Positions 27,194-42,200 of a stretch of DNA of 64,000 nucleotides are shown in pieces; the first letter of the stretch is position 1; every line of letters starts with the position of its first letter. A program made the translations under genes and the position numbers. A model generated the notes under the pieces. It was not told the origin of the DNA. It worked only from the letters and a program-made list of their open reading frames with translations, and ran no database searches. This DNA comes from Lates calcarifer (Eukaryota > Chordata > Actinopteri > Centropomidae): assembly GCF_001640805.2 (NCBI RefSeq), contig NC_066833.1, forward strand, positions 18,534,553 to 18,598,552. The letters run 5' to 3'.

Positions 27194-27464
27194 ATGGCGG
27201 CGTTCGGCTTCTTATCACTCCCCTACAGTTTAGGTAAGCACAATCACGAATAATCATGGTGGAAGAAGTAGAATGTTCCTTAACTTCTGTTTAAGCTTGG
27301 TACATTTTAAGCTACTGAATTTGCACTTGGTAGTTCTCTTTTTTGCCATCTTTAGAGCTTTACATTTATTTACTATTACTTTTGAAATCTTTGGGCATAT
27401 GGTCTCTTGGTACTTTCATCCTACAGGACCTAAAATACCCGATAATGTAGTTATGTCAGCTTGA
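27194..27464 (+). CDS. Possible two-exon 25-codon small ORF divergent from ccdc89
   Basis: An ATG in strong Kozak context (AAGATGG) at 27194 opens MAAFGFLSLPYSL and meets a good donor (TTTAG|gtaagc) at 27233. An acceptor (tcctacag) at 27426 joins it in frame to GPKIPDNVVMSA and a TGA at 27462-27464. I recognise no protein family. Both splice sites are good and the frame stays open, but at 25 codons chance is a fair explanation. It could instead be the start of a longer transcript, a non-coding RNA from the bidirectional promoter, or an upstream transcript of lrp2. Confidence 0.3.
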
Positions 27465-28021
27465 AGCTTTTCCCTCATACTCCGCCAGTTTAATATGTAA
27501 AACAGTCTTACAGTGACTCACAGTTTTCTGGTTATATGTGTAAATAAGTCTCAGTGTGGGGAGGTGGGTGCAAAGCAACAAGGCTTCTTAGATTCGTACC
27601 ACAGACACTGGGATTGCATGACACGTCTAGGCCCTCAGGACATCATAATTCAAAAGCTTATTTTAAGCTTTTAAAGTTTTATATTTACTTTAACATTATT
27701 TTTTCTCCCCGGGGCCCTTGGACAACCCCTTTAAGTCCCAAGTGTGGAGCAAATAAACAGTGCCGACAGCCCGCTGTGAGTGAAAAATCACTGGCACTCG
27801 GGACAAGTCGGACCTGCATGGCATTATGCAGATTCCAGGGCCAGAGGGATTTATCTGGAGGGCCGAGGCTGGGTTGGGGGAGCGGCTGTCCTGGCCTTTG
27901 TGCACGCCCCTTTTCATCAACTAGCGGGCCAAGAAAGACAGACAGGGGAAAGCAACAGCATCCCAGCTCCAGTCCCTGCAGCTCCTCCATCTGCACAGCG
28001 GAGCTGGACGGACCAGCCAGA

Positions 28022-31000
28022 ATGTGGAGAGCACTGCTACCTAAACTCATTCTCGTCTTCGTGTGCTGTGTTAGATGGTGCCACTCTGAAGGTAAGTAGT
28101 GTGATTTTTTTAATTTAAATTTCCTACTTTTTTATGTCCACACAGGCTGAATGATTCATTGGGGGAAATGCAGAGTTGTTGAGCTACCAGTGATTCACCA
28201 ATTGCACTTGTTGCTCAATCAAAGCAATCCACTTATTGTGCAGTTAGAATAAAGCTGCTGAATTAAACTGTTTTGTCAAAGCAAAGACAAAAACACCCAC
28301 CCTATTATGATAGTTAAAGTTTAGATGGGTACCAAAGATGCTAAATCAACTGAGTACATGAAAAATAACCTTGTTGATGGTTTGAAAAGACACAGTTTTA
28401 ATGGAGCTACACAATATCTTTCAGTAATTTGGTGTGGCCACTAGGTAAAGTCGTTCTGGCTGTAGAGCTAAACATTTTACCACATAGTATTACTTTAAAG
28501 GTTGAGCACAAAGCCTTCCTCAGACAGATTGGAAGTTCTCTTGAGGAACTTTTGCCTGAGCTTTACTGTTGCTAGGTAACAGAAAAGAGCATGTGACTTA
28601 CAGACAATCTGTGAGGACTGAGAGCTACTGGTACAAATCTCATTCAGTGGGGCAGATTTTACGCTGCAAAACAGTGATTCAAACTTGATTGCAGCTCAAG
28701 GAAGAACTTTATTTCCCAGTGTGAGACAGAGACAGACAACATGCTCAGATACTGCTCTTTATACATGACAGCCTTGTGTTTGTGTCTTGTGTTTGTAACC
28801 CAGCTAGATCCTTCTGCTCAAATTGTAATCTGCTTTCTTTTTGCTCAACCCTTAGTATGTAAGCTCCTTAGTGTGAATCAAGCAACTAATTACACTGCAG
28901 GTGCTGCAGAATGGAACCATTTCTACCTAAGGAGCAGTTTGGAGTTTGGAAAAAAAACTGTAGCAAGAGTAAGGTCACTGCTACAGCTTTCTTATTTATT
29001 TATTATGAAACATTCTGGGCCCATTTCCTCACTGGCTAACAGACACACAAAAACAAAAAACGGTGAACTCTACATACCAAAAAGACAATATAACCATGTT
29101 GACACTGAGACTGGCATTTGAAAAAAAAAAAAATCACTTGGCATTTCCTTTGAATCGCAGCAGTCTCAGTGCTTGCAGCTGAAATTTGCTGATGACAACT
29201 GAATTGAACAAAATGATGACTTAACTAAAACGGCAGTATGCCAGTAGACTTTGTCAGCATGTTCATGTTGATTATTAGCACAGATTTGTTGAGATTAACA
29301 GACAATAATGTAGACTGCTTAAATAGCATGGTGTTTCATAGGTTGTGATGATTTTCCACTCTTTATCTTTAATATGAAGTTATAATACCAGTGCAATGTT
29401 ATATGGGTACAGTAAAGACCACAATAGAATAGTGTCAAGTGCTTCCTTAAAGCTTTCTGGTGAAGTGTGACTCAAACTGAAGGGTGTGCTATATGATGAT
29501 ATACTGAAAAGATTAGTAATGGTTTATGTATGTAGTTTTACTATGAGGCGGCAGGGTGCTTTCTCTAATCTCTGCTTGATCCCCCACAAAAATCCTTTAG
29601 ATTGATAATTGTTTCTTCCTCAACCCTGTGTAACACATTATCCAGGCCTTGGCCCTGATACTGTTGCAAAATGCTTACACTGGCATTAATAGCTGATGTG
29701 ACAGTCTGGTGGGATTTCATGGTGCTGGTTCCTTAACTGCCCTTTGCTTATTTTGCTGTTCCAGACATGTTTTGTCAGTAAATTGAGTTGTTTTCTCTAT
29801 TAATCATTAGCCGGTCCAATCTTAATAACCTATTAAGTGCACAGTAAGAAGCTGAATGGTGTTACAAATTAAGTTTTTACTTCACTGGAGGAATATGACA
29901 CAGAATAATGAAAACAGACAGCATGTTTATTAGTGTAATTTTAGCCTGCTTATATTCTGGTCAGGTGCAGGGCTAGTCTGTTTTGATTTGATTATGATGA
30001 CCTGTCTTCAGCTTGAGTCTGTAATGACATTGTTAAAAACATTGTGTTCAAACTTTTAAAGACACACAAACTTGGCCAGCATGTGCACGTTAAACCTCAC
30101 ACATGCCGGTTTCTTTCCGGTGTAGGAGCCTAAATCCTTGTGCAACAGTAACACAGCGTTAGAAACAAGAACAAAGTTGGCACAAATCAAGAGCAAATCC
30201 TTTCTTTTCCTGTAGCTCTCTCCGTCTAGGTTACAGACACTAAGGATGGAGTTTAGCCTCCAGCTAACAGCTGGTGAGCTGTGACTCACTGCACAGAGGA
30301 AAAATAAGTTGTTCAGTGGCTGTGTCATTGCACTGTGACAACTTAATTTATGATTGGTTTCTCTCATGCTTTTGTTAAGGCACAGACCAAAAAATCATGT
30401 TGAATATTCCTCAGTTGTAACCAGACTGAGGCTTTATTCCTCACTCCATTTAGTTCTTCCTTTTGCTCCCATGCCACTGCCAAAGCCCCTCGGTTTTTCA
30501 CTGTTTTGTGTGTAGCAGTAAGAGCCAAAGTCACTTGTTTGGCAATTGACTGCATTCTGCTGCATTGATTTCCATATGAAATAGGCAGCAGCACTTCGCT
30601 CTGACAGCATGGACAGGTCCAGCGTTTCATGCTGCCAGCAGCCGTTTTCACCACTTTTCACCGCACACATTCAGTGAGTGCAGAGGGCTGCGCCAAAACA
30701 AGACGACATTGATGAAAGCTTGAACACGTCTTTCAGGCACCCCACGTGATGAGAAAGATATTCAGTGGAGTTTCAGCTGTAGTGCACAGGTGTTTTCTTA
30801 ATGGGTGGCCGTGAGAGGGGAGCTTCACTTTTGTTTTACCTTATCGCAGGAAGTAAGCCTTACTGTACTCTGCTCTTTACTGTCCATCTACAAAGTGATT
30901 TTTTTTTAGGGTGACACTTCCAGTTATGAGTTTGCATCCCTGCTGGTACCTCTTTTGTGCCATTGTAATTTCACACAAGGCATTTGGGGGGTTTCATTCT

Positions 31001-34000
31001 AATGAAAATTCCTCTACTGCTCTTCTTTGTTGGGCAATAGTAGGGCGTCCTTATCTTCTTGCATGGATAGTGCAGTGCTCTCTCCTGCTGTGGGTTTAAG
31101 TTGCTAATTCGAAAAGACAAGGCTAGAAAGAAGAGAAAGGAAAACATTATTACACCTAACTAAGGCACAAACAAAAAAGCACCCATCACCAGACTCACAC
31201 TGAACATTCTAAACATTTACACCAATCACCCCACCCTCTACCTAATATTTACTCACATAGTCAAATTATGACTCTGTCAGGATGAAGACATAGAAATTTG
31301 AGGATTAAGGAAAAGTTACAAAGACGATGTTCTTTTCAGAATGTAAGAGAAACCCTCACACAAGATAGTGCTGTTGAAAGGTTCAGCTTCAGTGTGTCTG
31401 TCACCTTTCCCAGAAGTAATACTGTCAGGAAACACTGGCTGCATTTGAAAGCCTCCAGCAGATTGGTTTCTCCTTGGCACACATGATTTTAAGTTGTCAA
31501 GCTAAGTCTGAATGTATGGCACCTATAAACATCTTAGCAGATTTTGTTGTTATCTTGTTAAGCACATTTTTCAAGTTTAGTTTCTTAATTGTAATTATTA
31601 TTATTGTATGATAACTTTGTATTCAAATAATTGTAATAGATTCTATTCTTTTAATATTTTTTGTTAGTTTTTGAACCTTTGTGGTGGTGTTATCATCTAA
31701 TATTTGAATGTCATTTTAATAATATTGTAATATTGTATTTTTGTTCAATACAGTGCATCTCTTAGCTATTCCTATACTGTATGCAACACGTGTCCCTGCT
31801 GCTGTGCTATAGATGATGCTGAAACTGCTGGGATCACTGCCTTGCAACAAAGGCCTCCTTTGAGCAGATTGTGAGCAATTTTATCATTAGTAAACTGAGC
31901 AGGAAAAAAGGTTTGCTTGCCGGATAGCTGCTGTAGGAGTTAAATATGCATGTCCTGTTTTGCTGGGTTGGTCCTAAAGCAATATGATGGTTTTAGTTAA
32001 TCTGAGAATAAAATTTGTGATCGGAGAGTAGGCTTTTAGTGCAGTAGTACATGCAGTGACCTCACAACTGTTGTGGAAGTGATCCATCTTTAAAAGAGTA
32101 CGTTACATGAAAGAGATGATAAACCTCTGACTCTAAGTACAATCAGTGTCTCACTGACACAACATTTATCAAACAAATAGACTGTTGGTGGGCAGGCAAT
32201 ACAGCATGTCTCTGCGTAGGCATTACAGAGGAACTGTATAGCTATACCAATGAGGTAATGCAGCTTGATTTTAGATATTTTTATCTAATATTTTAACAGG
32301 CTGCTAGTTTTTGTGTTAGGGTTAGGGTTATTTGGTCTATTTGATCGTGAAGGAAGAATGTTTCCAAAACACTGGATAAGGCAGGAGATAGACCACCGAC
32401 CCCAAGCATGCACCACCAATCACCACCTCTCAGCTCTTCTCCCTGAAGAATTTGGGTTGAAATGGTTGCGGTACCACCCAGTACCACTATTTATTCCAAT
32501 TACATTTCAGGCCGGACAGGAACAGCATGCACCATAAATCAGACTGTCAGAGAGACAATCAGAATTGCACATTCCTATTTGGACGGGCCTGATGGAGTGC
32601 TCTGCCACTAAACTATGCTGCCTGAATCAATCTCTCCTGGAAAATGTCAGTGAAGGTAGAGTGGTAGTACCTTATCTCTACAGATGCCACTCAGTGAGAA
32701 CATCAAAAGGAGGCTCAGGATGAGTGTGGTGAAGGTTGTGTAACTGTCGGGAGGATGGCTGGCACGCTTGTCTCCAAGGCTTGTCAATGCTATTAACAGC
32801 ATGCTTCATCAGTAGAAGGCATCCCTGCCCCCATTACTACATATAGATCATTTAAGAATTTAGCAATTCTCTTTTTTCTGTGACAGGATGAATAGAATGA
32901 CAAAAGTTTTGGACAGAATTGAATAATGATAATATTAATAATAAATCATCAAGATTAAAACATTTACACAATAACTAGATAAAAGTTTTGATAGCTTGTG
33001 AGAAAAAGCTTGAAATTAAGTACTAAATTAGACCAAATCATAATCGTGTTTAGGATGTGAACTGGGACAGTTCCGCTGCGGGACAGGCCGATGTATCCCT
33101 GGTGACTGGCACTGTGATGGGACATCAGACTGTGTGGATGACTCTGATGAACACGACTGCCGTGAGTTACTCATTATATCACACTATATGCAAACTATAA
33201 CTTGTTGGATGTGTCATGTAAACCTGAATTGCAAAAGTGGTGGAAGAAATACTTGGATCCTTTACTTAAATTTCTGTTCCAAAATTTTTGTTTTACTTGA
33301 GTAAAAACATTTGTTTTATTAGCAAAATATACTTTAAGTATCAAAATTTAAAAGTGCCCTTAAATGTACCGAAGGGTGTTTTGTATGTAAAATCTTAATC
33401 TGTAAAGTAACTAGTAACTTTAGTGGCGTAAAATATAATTAAGTATAGAGCACAATATTTTTCTAAGAAATGTTGTGGAGCAAAAATGAAAACACCCAAG
33501 TAAAGTACAAGTAACTCAAATCTTTACTTATTTAGTGTCCTTGAGCAAATGTAAATATTAACTTTCTACCTGTGGATTTCAGTCAACTGTTAAATAATGT
33601 AACTAAATAATGCAATGTTCTGTGTGTGTTCCCACAGCTCAGGTAACATGTGATGACAGTCATTTCCAGTGCTTGAGTGACGGCGAGTGTATCCCAGATG
33701 TGTGGGTGTGCGATGATGAGGAAGACTGTGAGGATGGCTCAGATGAGAGGCAACACTGCCGTGAGTACATTTTACAATATCAGCAATTCTGCATGGAAAA
33801 GAGTGGAGATTTAGCCACATGAACCTTTATATTTCCAATAGATCGCTTTAATATTCCCTGGAGAAGAGATTTTTATGCATATTTTTTTACATATTTTCTC
33901 ATAGTTGAACACAACCTGTGTTTCTGAAAAATAAATCCTAGAAATTGATCTGTCAAAGAGTTTGTGAGGCTGAAGATTAAGGATTTAATTACTGTATTGT

Positions 34001-37000
34001 ACATACTGTATATTTACAAGTAGATTAAATTCTAACTACATATACAAATTATCTTGCTCAGACTTTTCTACGTGCTACTGAATCTCTCCAATCTATCCCC
34101 AGCTGGAAGGACGTGCACTAGTGGCCAGTTCAGTTGCAGTAACGGGGCGTGCATCCCAGGAGAATACCGATGTGACCGTCTGGCAGACTGCTCAGATGAG
34201 TCTGATGAGAGAAACTGCCGTAAGTCTTCTCCAGGGTGGTTTCCTTTTTTTTTTTTTTTATCTCAGGCTCCTGTGGCATTTTAATCAATTTGTTAAGATT
34301 AAGAGGCTCGCTGACTGACAGAATGGGCCACAATATGCTTCTTGTTGTCAGAGGTTGATTGCAGATTCCTTGGTGGATTAGTCAAGCTGAAGTTCAGCTG
34401 CTATGCCATTATTGTGCCGACATGGTAGACTCACAGCACTACACGCTGTGGTAATCTCACAATTGCATAAAGAATGCTGTGGCAACTGCTGTTGTTATGG
34501 TGGTGGCGTTAAATTTTGGTCTCTTATCCGTCCCATTCACTGTGCTTTTCACATTTTAAAAGCTGAAAAGAGCACAGTTGTCAGGCTGATTTGAATGCAT
34601 AGTATTGCCCTGATGATGATTTAATCTTTCAGATTACCCTGAATGTACACAGCTGAGATGTGCTAATGGGGCTTGCTACAACCGGACTCAGCGATGTGAC
34701 CAGATACTTGACTGCCGTGATGGCTCTGATGAGGCAAACTGCAGTAAGAAACCAGTCAATTTTAGAAATTGGCATTTCCAAACAAATTTCACTTGGGCTG
34801 TGCAGCAACAGCGCAAACATCACTAAATGGTTCTTTTTGTCTCTTTCTGTTGTGTTTTCTTTAGCACAGCACTGCAACACGGGCCTGTTTCAATGCCGTA
34901 ATGGAGTGTGTGTTCCTCAGCGGTACGTCTGTGACCATGACGATGATTGTGGAGACAGAAGTGATGAGCTAAACTGCAGTATGTAACCTCTGTCTCTTTC
35001 TTTAATCTAACCCCATTTTCAGTCGAATGACTCTTATCTTTGCCCAGATAGATAATAAAATTAGTCTCTGATCTTTTATGTGAATTTATACTCCCCATTT
35101 CACCTACAGCATATCCCACATGTAGAGGGAACTACTTCACCTGTCCCAGTGGCCGCTGTATCCATCAAGTCTGGCTATGTGATGGAGAGGATGACTGTGA
35201 GGACAATGCTGATGAAAAAGGCTGTGGTATGGATACAGCAGTTGGAATCCAGTTGTCATACATTTAGTTAATATTTGCAATAACAACATTTGGCTGGTTA
35301 AAGAACACTAGAATGGGTTACAACTGGAGCTCTCTGTGTAAATGTGATTCATCTCCAGTCACCATGGTCGGTTTGGGCTAGCAAGACGCTATGCCTGTGC
35401 TCCTTTAAGTGTGTTATTCAAATGCCTCTTTGTGGCACAAGATTGCGCAGCCCCCCAAAGGGCTTTAGAATTCCTTCACACGGCTGTGAAGAGTGTGTGT
35501 TTTTAAAGGATGGGCTGCAGAAGCCCTCTGAGCCCCATGTGACCCCCTCAAAGCTCCACTCCCCTGCATCGATTTAAAGTGACAGTAATTTCCCTGACAA
35601 TGAAGTCCTAGTCACAAACTTCTTAAGATCAGCACCACCTTCCTGTAGAGGCTGCCTGTCCCTAATACACGCCTCACTCTCTGAATATCTTCTAATGCCC
35701 AAAAGTCTGACACATTTAAAACTCTCTGCCATCCTGTTTTTTGATTTTGTATTCCCTTCTCTATTTGTAAGCTAGATAAAAATAATGAATTGGTTTTGTC
35801 TATAGATAATGTTCCAAGAGAGTGTTACCCAGGAGAGTGGCCCTGTCCATCCTCTGGTGTGTGTATCCCCATGGATCAACTGTGTGATGGGACAGTTCAC
35901 TGTCCTGAGGGAGAGGATGAAACTAACACCACTGTTGGCCGCAACTGCAGTAAGTACCAACACAGCTAGTGTCAAATACACATTAGAACAGAACTGAGCC
36001 ACTGAAGTATATTCCTCACTACTCTGGTTTCTGTGTTGGGTAGGTATCTGGAGATGTGCCTCTCTAAGCTGTGAGCATCGTTGTCATGCTTCTCCTGAAG
36101 GAGGAACCTGCTCTTGCCCTTCTGGATACATTGTCAGCAGCAACAGTAGTCGCTCATGTATAGGTATATATCCTTCATTAACTTTACTGCAATGTAGCCT
36201 AACAATTTAGATTTTTTTTTATTCGTGTTGACAATGATAAGCATAGGTTGAGGTGTTTGATTCTTTCCGGTGCAATAAAAAGTTGACTACTTTTTATCAG
36301 TTAATAAAGTAAGCAGTAGCTACAGCAGCGGATCTGTCTTTTCATATCTTTTATCGCCTGTATGTTTAAACTCAGCAGCAAAATGTGAAGTATTGTTGAT
36401 CCACACCTCATCACACCTTTATGTTGTCTCTTTAAGACCTGCTTAAAGAAGGTTTAATGTGACTCAGACAGAACTAATTGGTTTTTAATCCTCATCTGCT
36501 GTGATTTTGATTCCATGCTGAAGACTTTGACGACTGTTCGATGTGGGGTGTGTGTGACCAGCTGTGTGAGGACCGCATAGGCTCTCATCGCTGTAGCTGT
36601 CGAGAGGGCTACACCCTGGAGCAGCACAGATACTGCAGAGCTGACGTCTCGAGTGAGTGTCACTTCCCCTCTGCTTGAACAGTTTGTTTTACATACAGTA
36701 TGCTCAGATCAGATTTTGAATGTATGAATGACCCACCCAAATGAGGCCCATTAGCATAGACCCCTTTCCTTTTTACCGACCTCTGTTGCTGCTCTACTGA
36801 GCGCCTGTGCTTCTTTGTGGTGCATTGTTGCGTACCGAATGTTGCTTTAGTTAGTCTCTTGCCTTTGTTTAGAAAGACAAGGAACATAGAAAGAGTGTTG
36901 ACTGAGAGGCTGACCTCTTTGCCTTTAGCTTTAGCGAAAAGAGTGTGAAATGATAATGGCTAGAAAGTTCTCTACCTTCATTAGACTGAGTAAGGATCTG

Positions 37001-39176
37001 AATAGATGTGCCACATTCTGTAAATTCCCATTGATCTTTCAGTTGAGCATGCAAACCACAAAACTGAGCTCTGCTTTAATTCAAATCAGGCTCTGGTTCT
37101 GACCTGAACATTTCAAAGATAGGGATTTCTTCATGCTGTGTTTTGTAACATGTTGTATATTGTTTCTCTTGCAGCCGGAGTTCCTTCCCTGATATTTTCT
37201 AACGGCAGAGACCTGCTAATAGGTGACATCCATGGCAACAGTCTGCGCACTTTGGTTCATTCACAGAATAGAGGGGTTGCAGTGGGAGTGGACTTCCACT
37301 ATAATCTCCATAGGATTTTCTGGACTGATACCATTCAGAATAAGGTAGTTATATATTCTATATTTTACTTACTCTTACTGCTATAATAGACATAGGGCAT
37401 TACCCCACAGAAGAGTCGGTTGGGTAATATTTTATGTGGAGAAGACCAGTTTGAGTAAATACTTGAGTTAGACACAAGCTGGACAAGACTGAATTCTCTC
37501 TGTTATCCTTTAAAATATCAGCAATGTTGATACTATAATAATGGGATAGCTGTTGGCTCCTTTGCGGCTGGGTCATAATGAAGGGGAAGTAGATGTGGAA
37601 TGGAATCCAAATGGCCTAATCTTGAAACCTGTCTGATAGGCTGGTATGATGTTCACATACCAGGGTGCAATTTTTGTAACTTGATCTGGTTCAAAGTAAT
37701 CATGCTGTATTTGTTTCCTGTGGCACTGTCCACCTATATGCATTCTTTGGCCATCTAAAAAGTCTTTGTTCAGCTTTTGCCTTGGCTTTCAATGGCTTGA
37801 ACTGCAGCCACTGCACTGAAAGACTAGGACACATCTCTGACTGGGCATCTGTGTATATCAGCCACCTCCATGGCAGCATGTCAGATTAAAAGCAGGGAGA
37901 GCACAAACAGGGCATGTGAATGCAACTGGAAAGGTTAAACTATCAGGCTATTTCCACATCTTCAGTTTCTCTTTAAACAGGTCAGTTGAAAATCCTGCTT
38001 TTTAGACATCTGGATCTTGTTTCAAAAGAAGCAGGGCTGCTAAGAGCAGTGCCCCTCTAACAAGCTGCAAGGTGCCAAGCCTTCCAGTCTGGCAAACTAA
38101 TGACTATCAAAGTATTGATAATGGCACGTTCAGAAGAAATCTACTTTACAGATATTTACACAAATGTAACAAGACAGTATCATCAGACAAGCAAACAAAT
38201 AATTTCTCTCAATCTCTTGCTACTTCCTAAAATGTGTTTCCTAATGTTGTTCCTTTATGTTCATGGCTGTGACAGCTTGACTGCCATAGACTACTATTAA
38301 TAATGCTCTTTTTTTAAATGATAGACTTGAAAGAATGTGAACCTATCATAAAATGATACTCACATGCCCTATGTACAGACAAAGAGTTTTTTCCTGTTGT
38401 AATTGTTTGTCCTGTCCACAGATCCTCTCAAAGCAATTTCAATTTAATTGACAGGGGATAAAATCCAAATTCTGTGTAAAAATTGACTCCAAAGTTCTAC
38501 CAAAGTTGATATTATTGTATTTGTTATGCACAATTAGACCATAAAGACCATCATTTTGAAAAGTACCTATTTGATTTGTCTAATTCATGCTGCTGAAGCC
38601 TGTTGTTAGCTTTAGCTGTACTAATGATGTCATTTTTACAAGGACAATGGATTTGTCTCCCATCACTGATATACAGTTTATATTTAAGAAGGGATGTCTA
38701 TAACACTTCCAGTGTTCCTATATGAATGTGAGTGTATTATTAACATACACTTGATAAAATCTGAACCTAGCCTTTAATATTTTCCCTTTATTTCTGGAAG
38801 CAGTGACCACCTAAGGGCTAATTTTGTGACAACAATGGCATCTTTTGTCTACAGGTGTTTTCTGTGGATATGGATGGTTCCAACATGCAGGTGGTTTTAA
38901 ACATATCAGTTGACTACCCTGAGAATTTAGCGGTGGATTGGGTGAACAATAAACTGTATGTGGTGGAGGCCAGCGTCAACAGGATTGACATGGTGGACTT
39001 TGATGGGAGTAACCGGGTCACACTCATCACTGAAAACCTTGGAAACCCTAGAGGACTGGCGGTGGACCCCACTGTCGGGTAAGCACATCTCCCAGTTTCC
39101 ATCCATTCATCCATCCACCCATTCCCAATCCCCACATACAGTATCTGTCGTGCTCCATTGGTGTGGAATAATGGGG

Positions 39177-39234
<58 letters not shown>

Positions 39235-42200
39235 TTAGGAGATTGCCCTGGGTAGATTAGTGAGGAGCAATGTAAGTGATGACCCTCATTGTAATCCAAT
39301 AGTATAGTTCAAGGGGGGAGGAGAGCCAGGTGGCTACAGATAAATTGCTTATGGTAAATTAATGTACAGCTGTTTGGTGAGATGTGGAGCCACCCACATG
39401 GGGAAATAATGCAGTGCTGTGGATACTAAATTAAAAATAGGAAAGTCTCCTCTATATTTTTTCTTAAATGAATACGTGTAATAATTTCTGCATTCCCATC
39501 TCTACATAGTGGTCCTCATATAATGATCCCACCTCTGAGAAAACTGCCAAATTAAACATTTCCCCTCCTTTCACAGGTATATGTTCTTCTCAGATTGGGA
39601 GGCACTGAATGGACAACCAGGCCTGGAGCGGGCTTTCATGGATGGCACAAACCGTTATGGGATCATTGGAAGTAAACTAGGCTGGCCAGCTGGTATCACA
39701 CTGGACATTGAGGCCAAGCGCATCTACTGGGTTGACAGTCGCTATGACTACATCGAAACTGCGACATATGATGGCCTTCACAGGTAAATGTGTCATATGC
39801 TACTTCTCAAAAAGAACACAAATTTTAGATTAACTTGCTACAAACATAAAAGCTAATCTGCAGCAATGAAACCCCAAGGTAAATAAGTCAAAAGATTTGT
39901 GCATTTATATTCTAATAAATTAATGTCATTGCCAATTTTTTGAATAGAAAAACAGTCGTCCATGGAGGTGCTGTGATCCCACATCCATTTGGCATCAGCC
40001 TGTTTGAGCACAATGTCTATTTCACGGACTGGACCAAGATGGCTGTGATGAAAGCCAATAAGTTCACTGACAACAGTCCACAGGTGGTTTACAGTACATC
40101 TCAGACTCCACATGGAGTAGCAGTGATACATCAGCTGAAACAGCCTTATGGTAAGACCCCCTCACTGAGTCAAAGTTGTCTTCTTTAAGAGGTTCTGATG
40201 CAGTTCATAGTTATCACCGTTTACGCTACAGTAGCACACTGTGAATTTACTCAGATTTTCTGCCATGTAACTTCTGTTGTTTCTAAAGGAAAAGCTAAAA
40301 ATAGTTGTAATTACAAGTCATAATTTATCTCATTTGACTGGGCCATTTACTGGGAACTTTTTGTTTTGTCTCCAGTGCCTAATCCATGCAGTGTAGACAG
40401 AGGCGGATGTGAGCAGATCTGTGTTCTGAGTCACAGAAGTGACAATGGAGGATTGGGTTACCGCTGCAAATGTCGCATTGGTTATGACCTCCATGCTGAT
40501 GGAAAGCGATGCTTGGGTAAAATAATGTTTATCTTCTAACAGACCCCAGTATTTTTCCTGGTTTCAAGTGTAAAACACCCTAAAGATGTAACTCACCTGT
40601 ACTGCAACCAACATTGGTGCCATTCCTTCATGATGTTTTTGTGAGGCTGAATATCTTTAGCATGGATGGCTATTGTTTCATAAGGTCTTATGATTTCCTA
40701 TTTACAGCTGTGAGGCAGTTTTTGTTGTTCTCCAGTCAGCTGGCTGTTAGAGGGATCCCCTTTAACCTCTCCTCTCAGGAAGACATCATCCTGCCCGTCA
40801 CTGGATCACCCTCCTACTTTGTTGGGGTGGATTTTAGTGCCGAAGACGATGCCATTTTCTTCTCAGACACAGCCAAAGATATTATCTACAAACAGAAAGT
40901 GGATGGGACAGGTGAGCATCATGTCTTTTGCTATAGTGTTTAACATATCATAATTACTGTAGACATTCACAGCATAACAGTAGCATAATAATACAAGGAA
41001 AGACATGTTGTGGAGTATGAAAATGTGTCAGCAGCTAAAATGTTTCTGGTGTTTCCTCAGTACTTACATCCTTCAATAATTTCTTTCCTAGCAGAGAGCT
41101 CTACCATGTGATTCAGCCAGGCTTATACAGGGAGTTAAGGGAGTGCCTGATGGGGCTGACTGGTACAGTGGGGGAGGGAATGGACAGGAGCATGGACAGT
41201 GGAAATGGATCATACAATCAACTTACATCTCAAAATAATCATCTGAAAATAGCTAGAACAGACCAATCAAGGGATGTTTAGATTCTAAACTACCACTTTA
41301 GCCGTGGAATGTAGTTACTAATGTGATCTACAAGTAGTCACACCGTACAAAAAAGGAAACACCGCTGCTCTGATCAGTGATGTTGTTTTTGGAGCTGCTC
41401 TAGTTTTTTCTGTCTGGTCCACATGGGGAAAATGCAAGCTGACAGCCTATTTATTTAAATGTGTTCCTCTTTCATCTCTGTGGTAAATGGTGGTCTGACT
41501 GTTTTGATCTGCACAGGCAGGGAGGTACTGGCAGCCAATAGAGTGGATGGAGTGGAGGACCTGGCTTATGACTGGATTTCAAAAAACCTCTACTGGACTG
41601 ACCCACGATACAGGAGCATATCTGTCATGAAGCTAGCTGATAAGTCCAGGAGAGCAATCATACGTAACCTGAACAACCCAAGGGCCATTGTGGTGCATCC
41701 TCTCATTGGGTACATCAATATAAGATCTGAGAATTATTAGTATTTTTGTGACAGGGGTTCCTTAAAACACACCACAAGGATCTTATGTAGGAAATGCAGG
41801 GCTAACAAACTGAATGGTATTCAGACTTAGCATGCTAACCGTGGCTATGTTATTCTATAAGGAAATATTACTACTCATTTTACCATGATGCTGCCCCAGT
41901 AATTCTGAGTAAAGCCAGTTTATGATGTGTAGTGAATATTCTACACTTTAATCTGTGAAATTAGTTTTTAGAATATTTAAATGGAGGTTATTATACTAAA
42001 TGTATGTGTATTGTAACTTTCTTTGCTTTTAAGGATGGGGAAGTTTCTGTAAAACCAAACATAGTGTATGTCTGGTTACACACCTTAACATGTATTCACC
42101 CATTCATAAAATGTCGTCACGTTAAGCCCCCACCTGATAAAAGGAATCCTTATTTAGAACAAGCTGTTATTTCCAATGGCCTCAAAGTCATAAGGCCTCT

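Noticed and set aside
27554..28021. Long plus-strand open frame reading into the lrp2 signal peptide
   Set aside because: The text upstream of the ATG at 28022 is Ser/Pro/Gly-rich and not signal-like. The signal peptide begins exactly at 28022, so the frame above it is 5' UTR and promoter that happens to be open.
28741..29121. 126-codon plus-strand open frame in lrp2 intron 1
   Set aside because: It has no motifs, no splice sites of note and a frame ending in an A-run. It is probably chance in an intron.
39048..39299. Open frames with Cys/Val or Thr/His runs
   Set aside because: They are translations of the (GT)n microsatellite.
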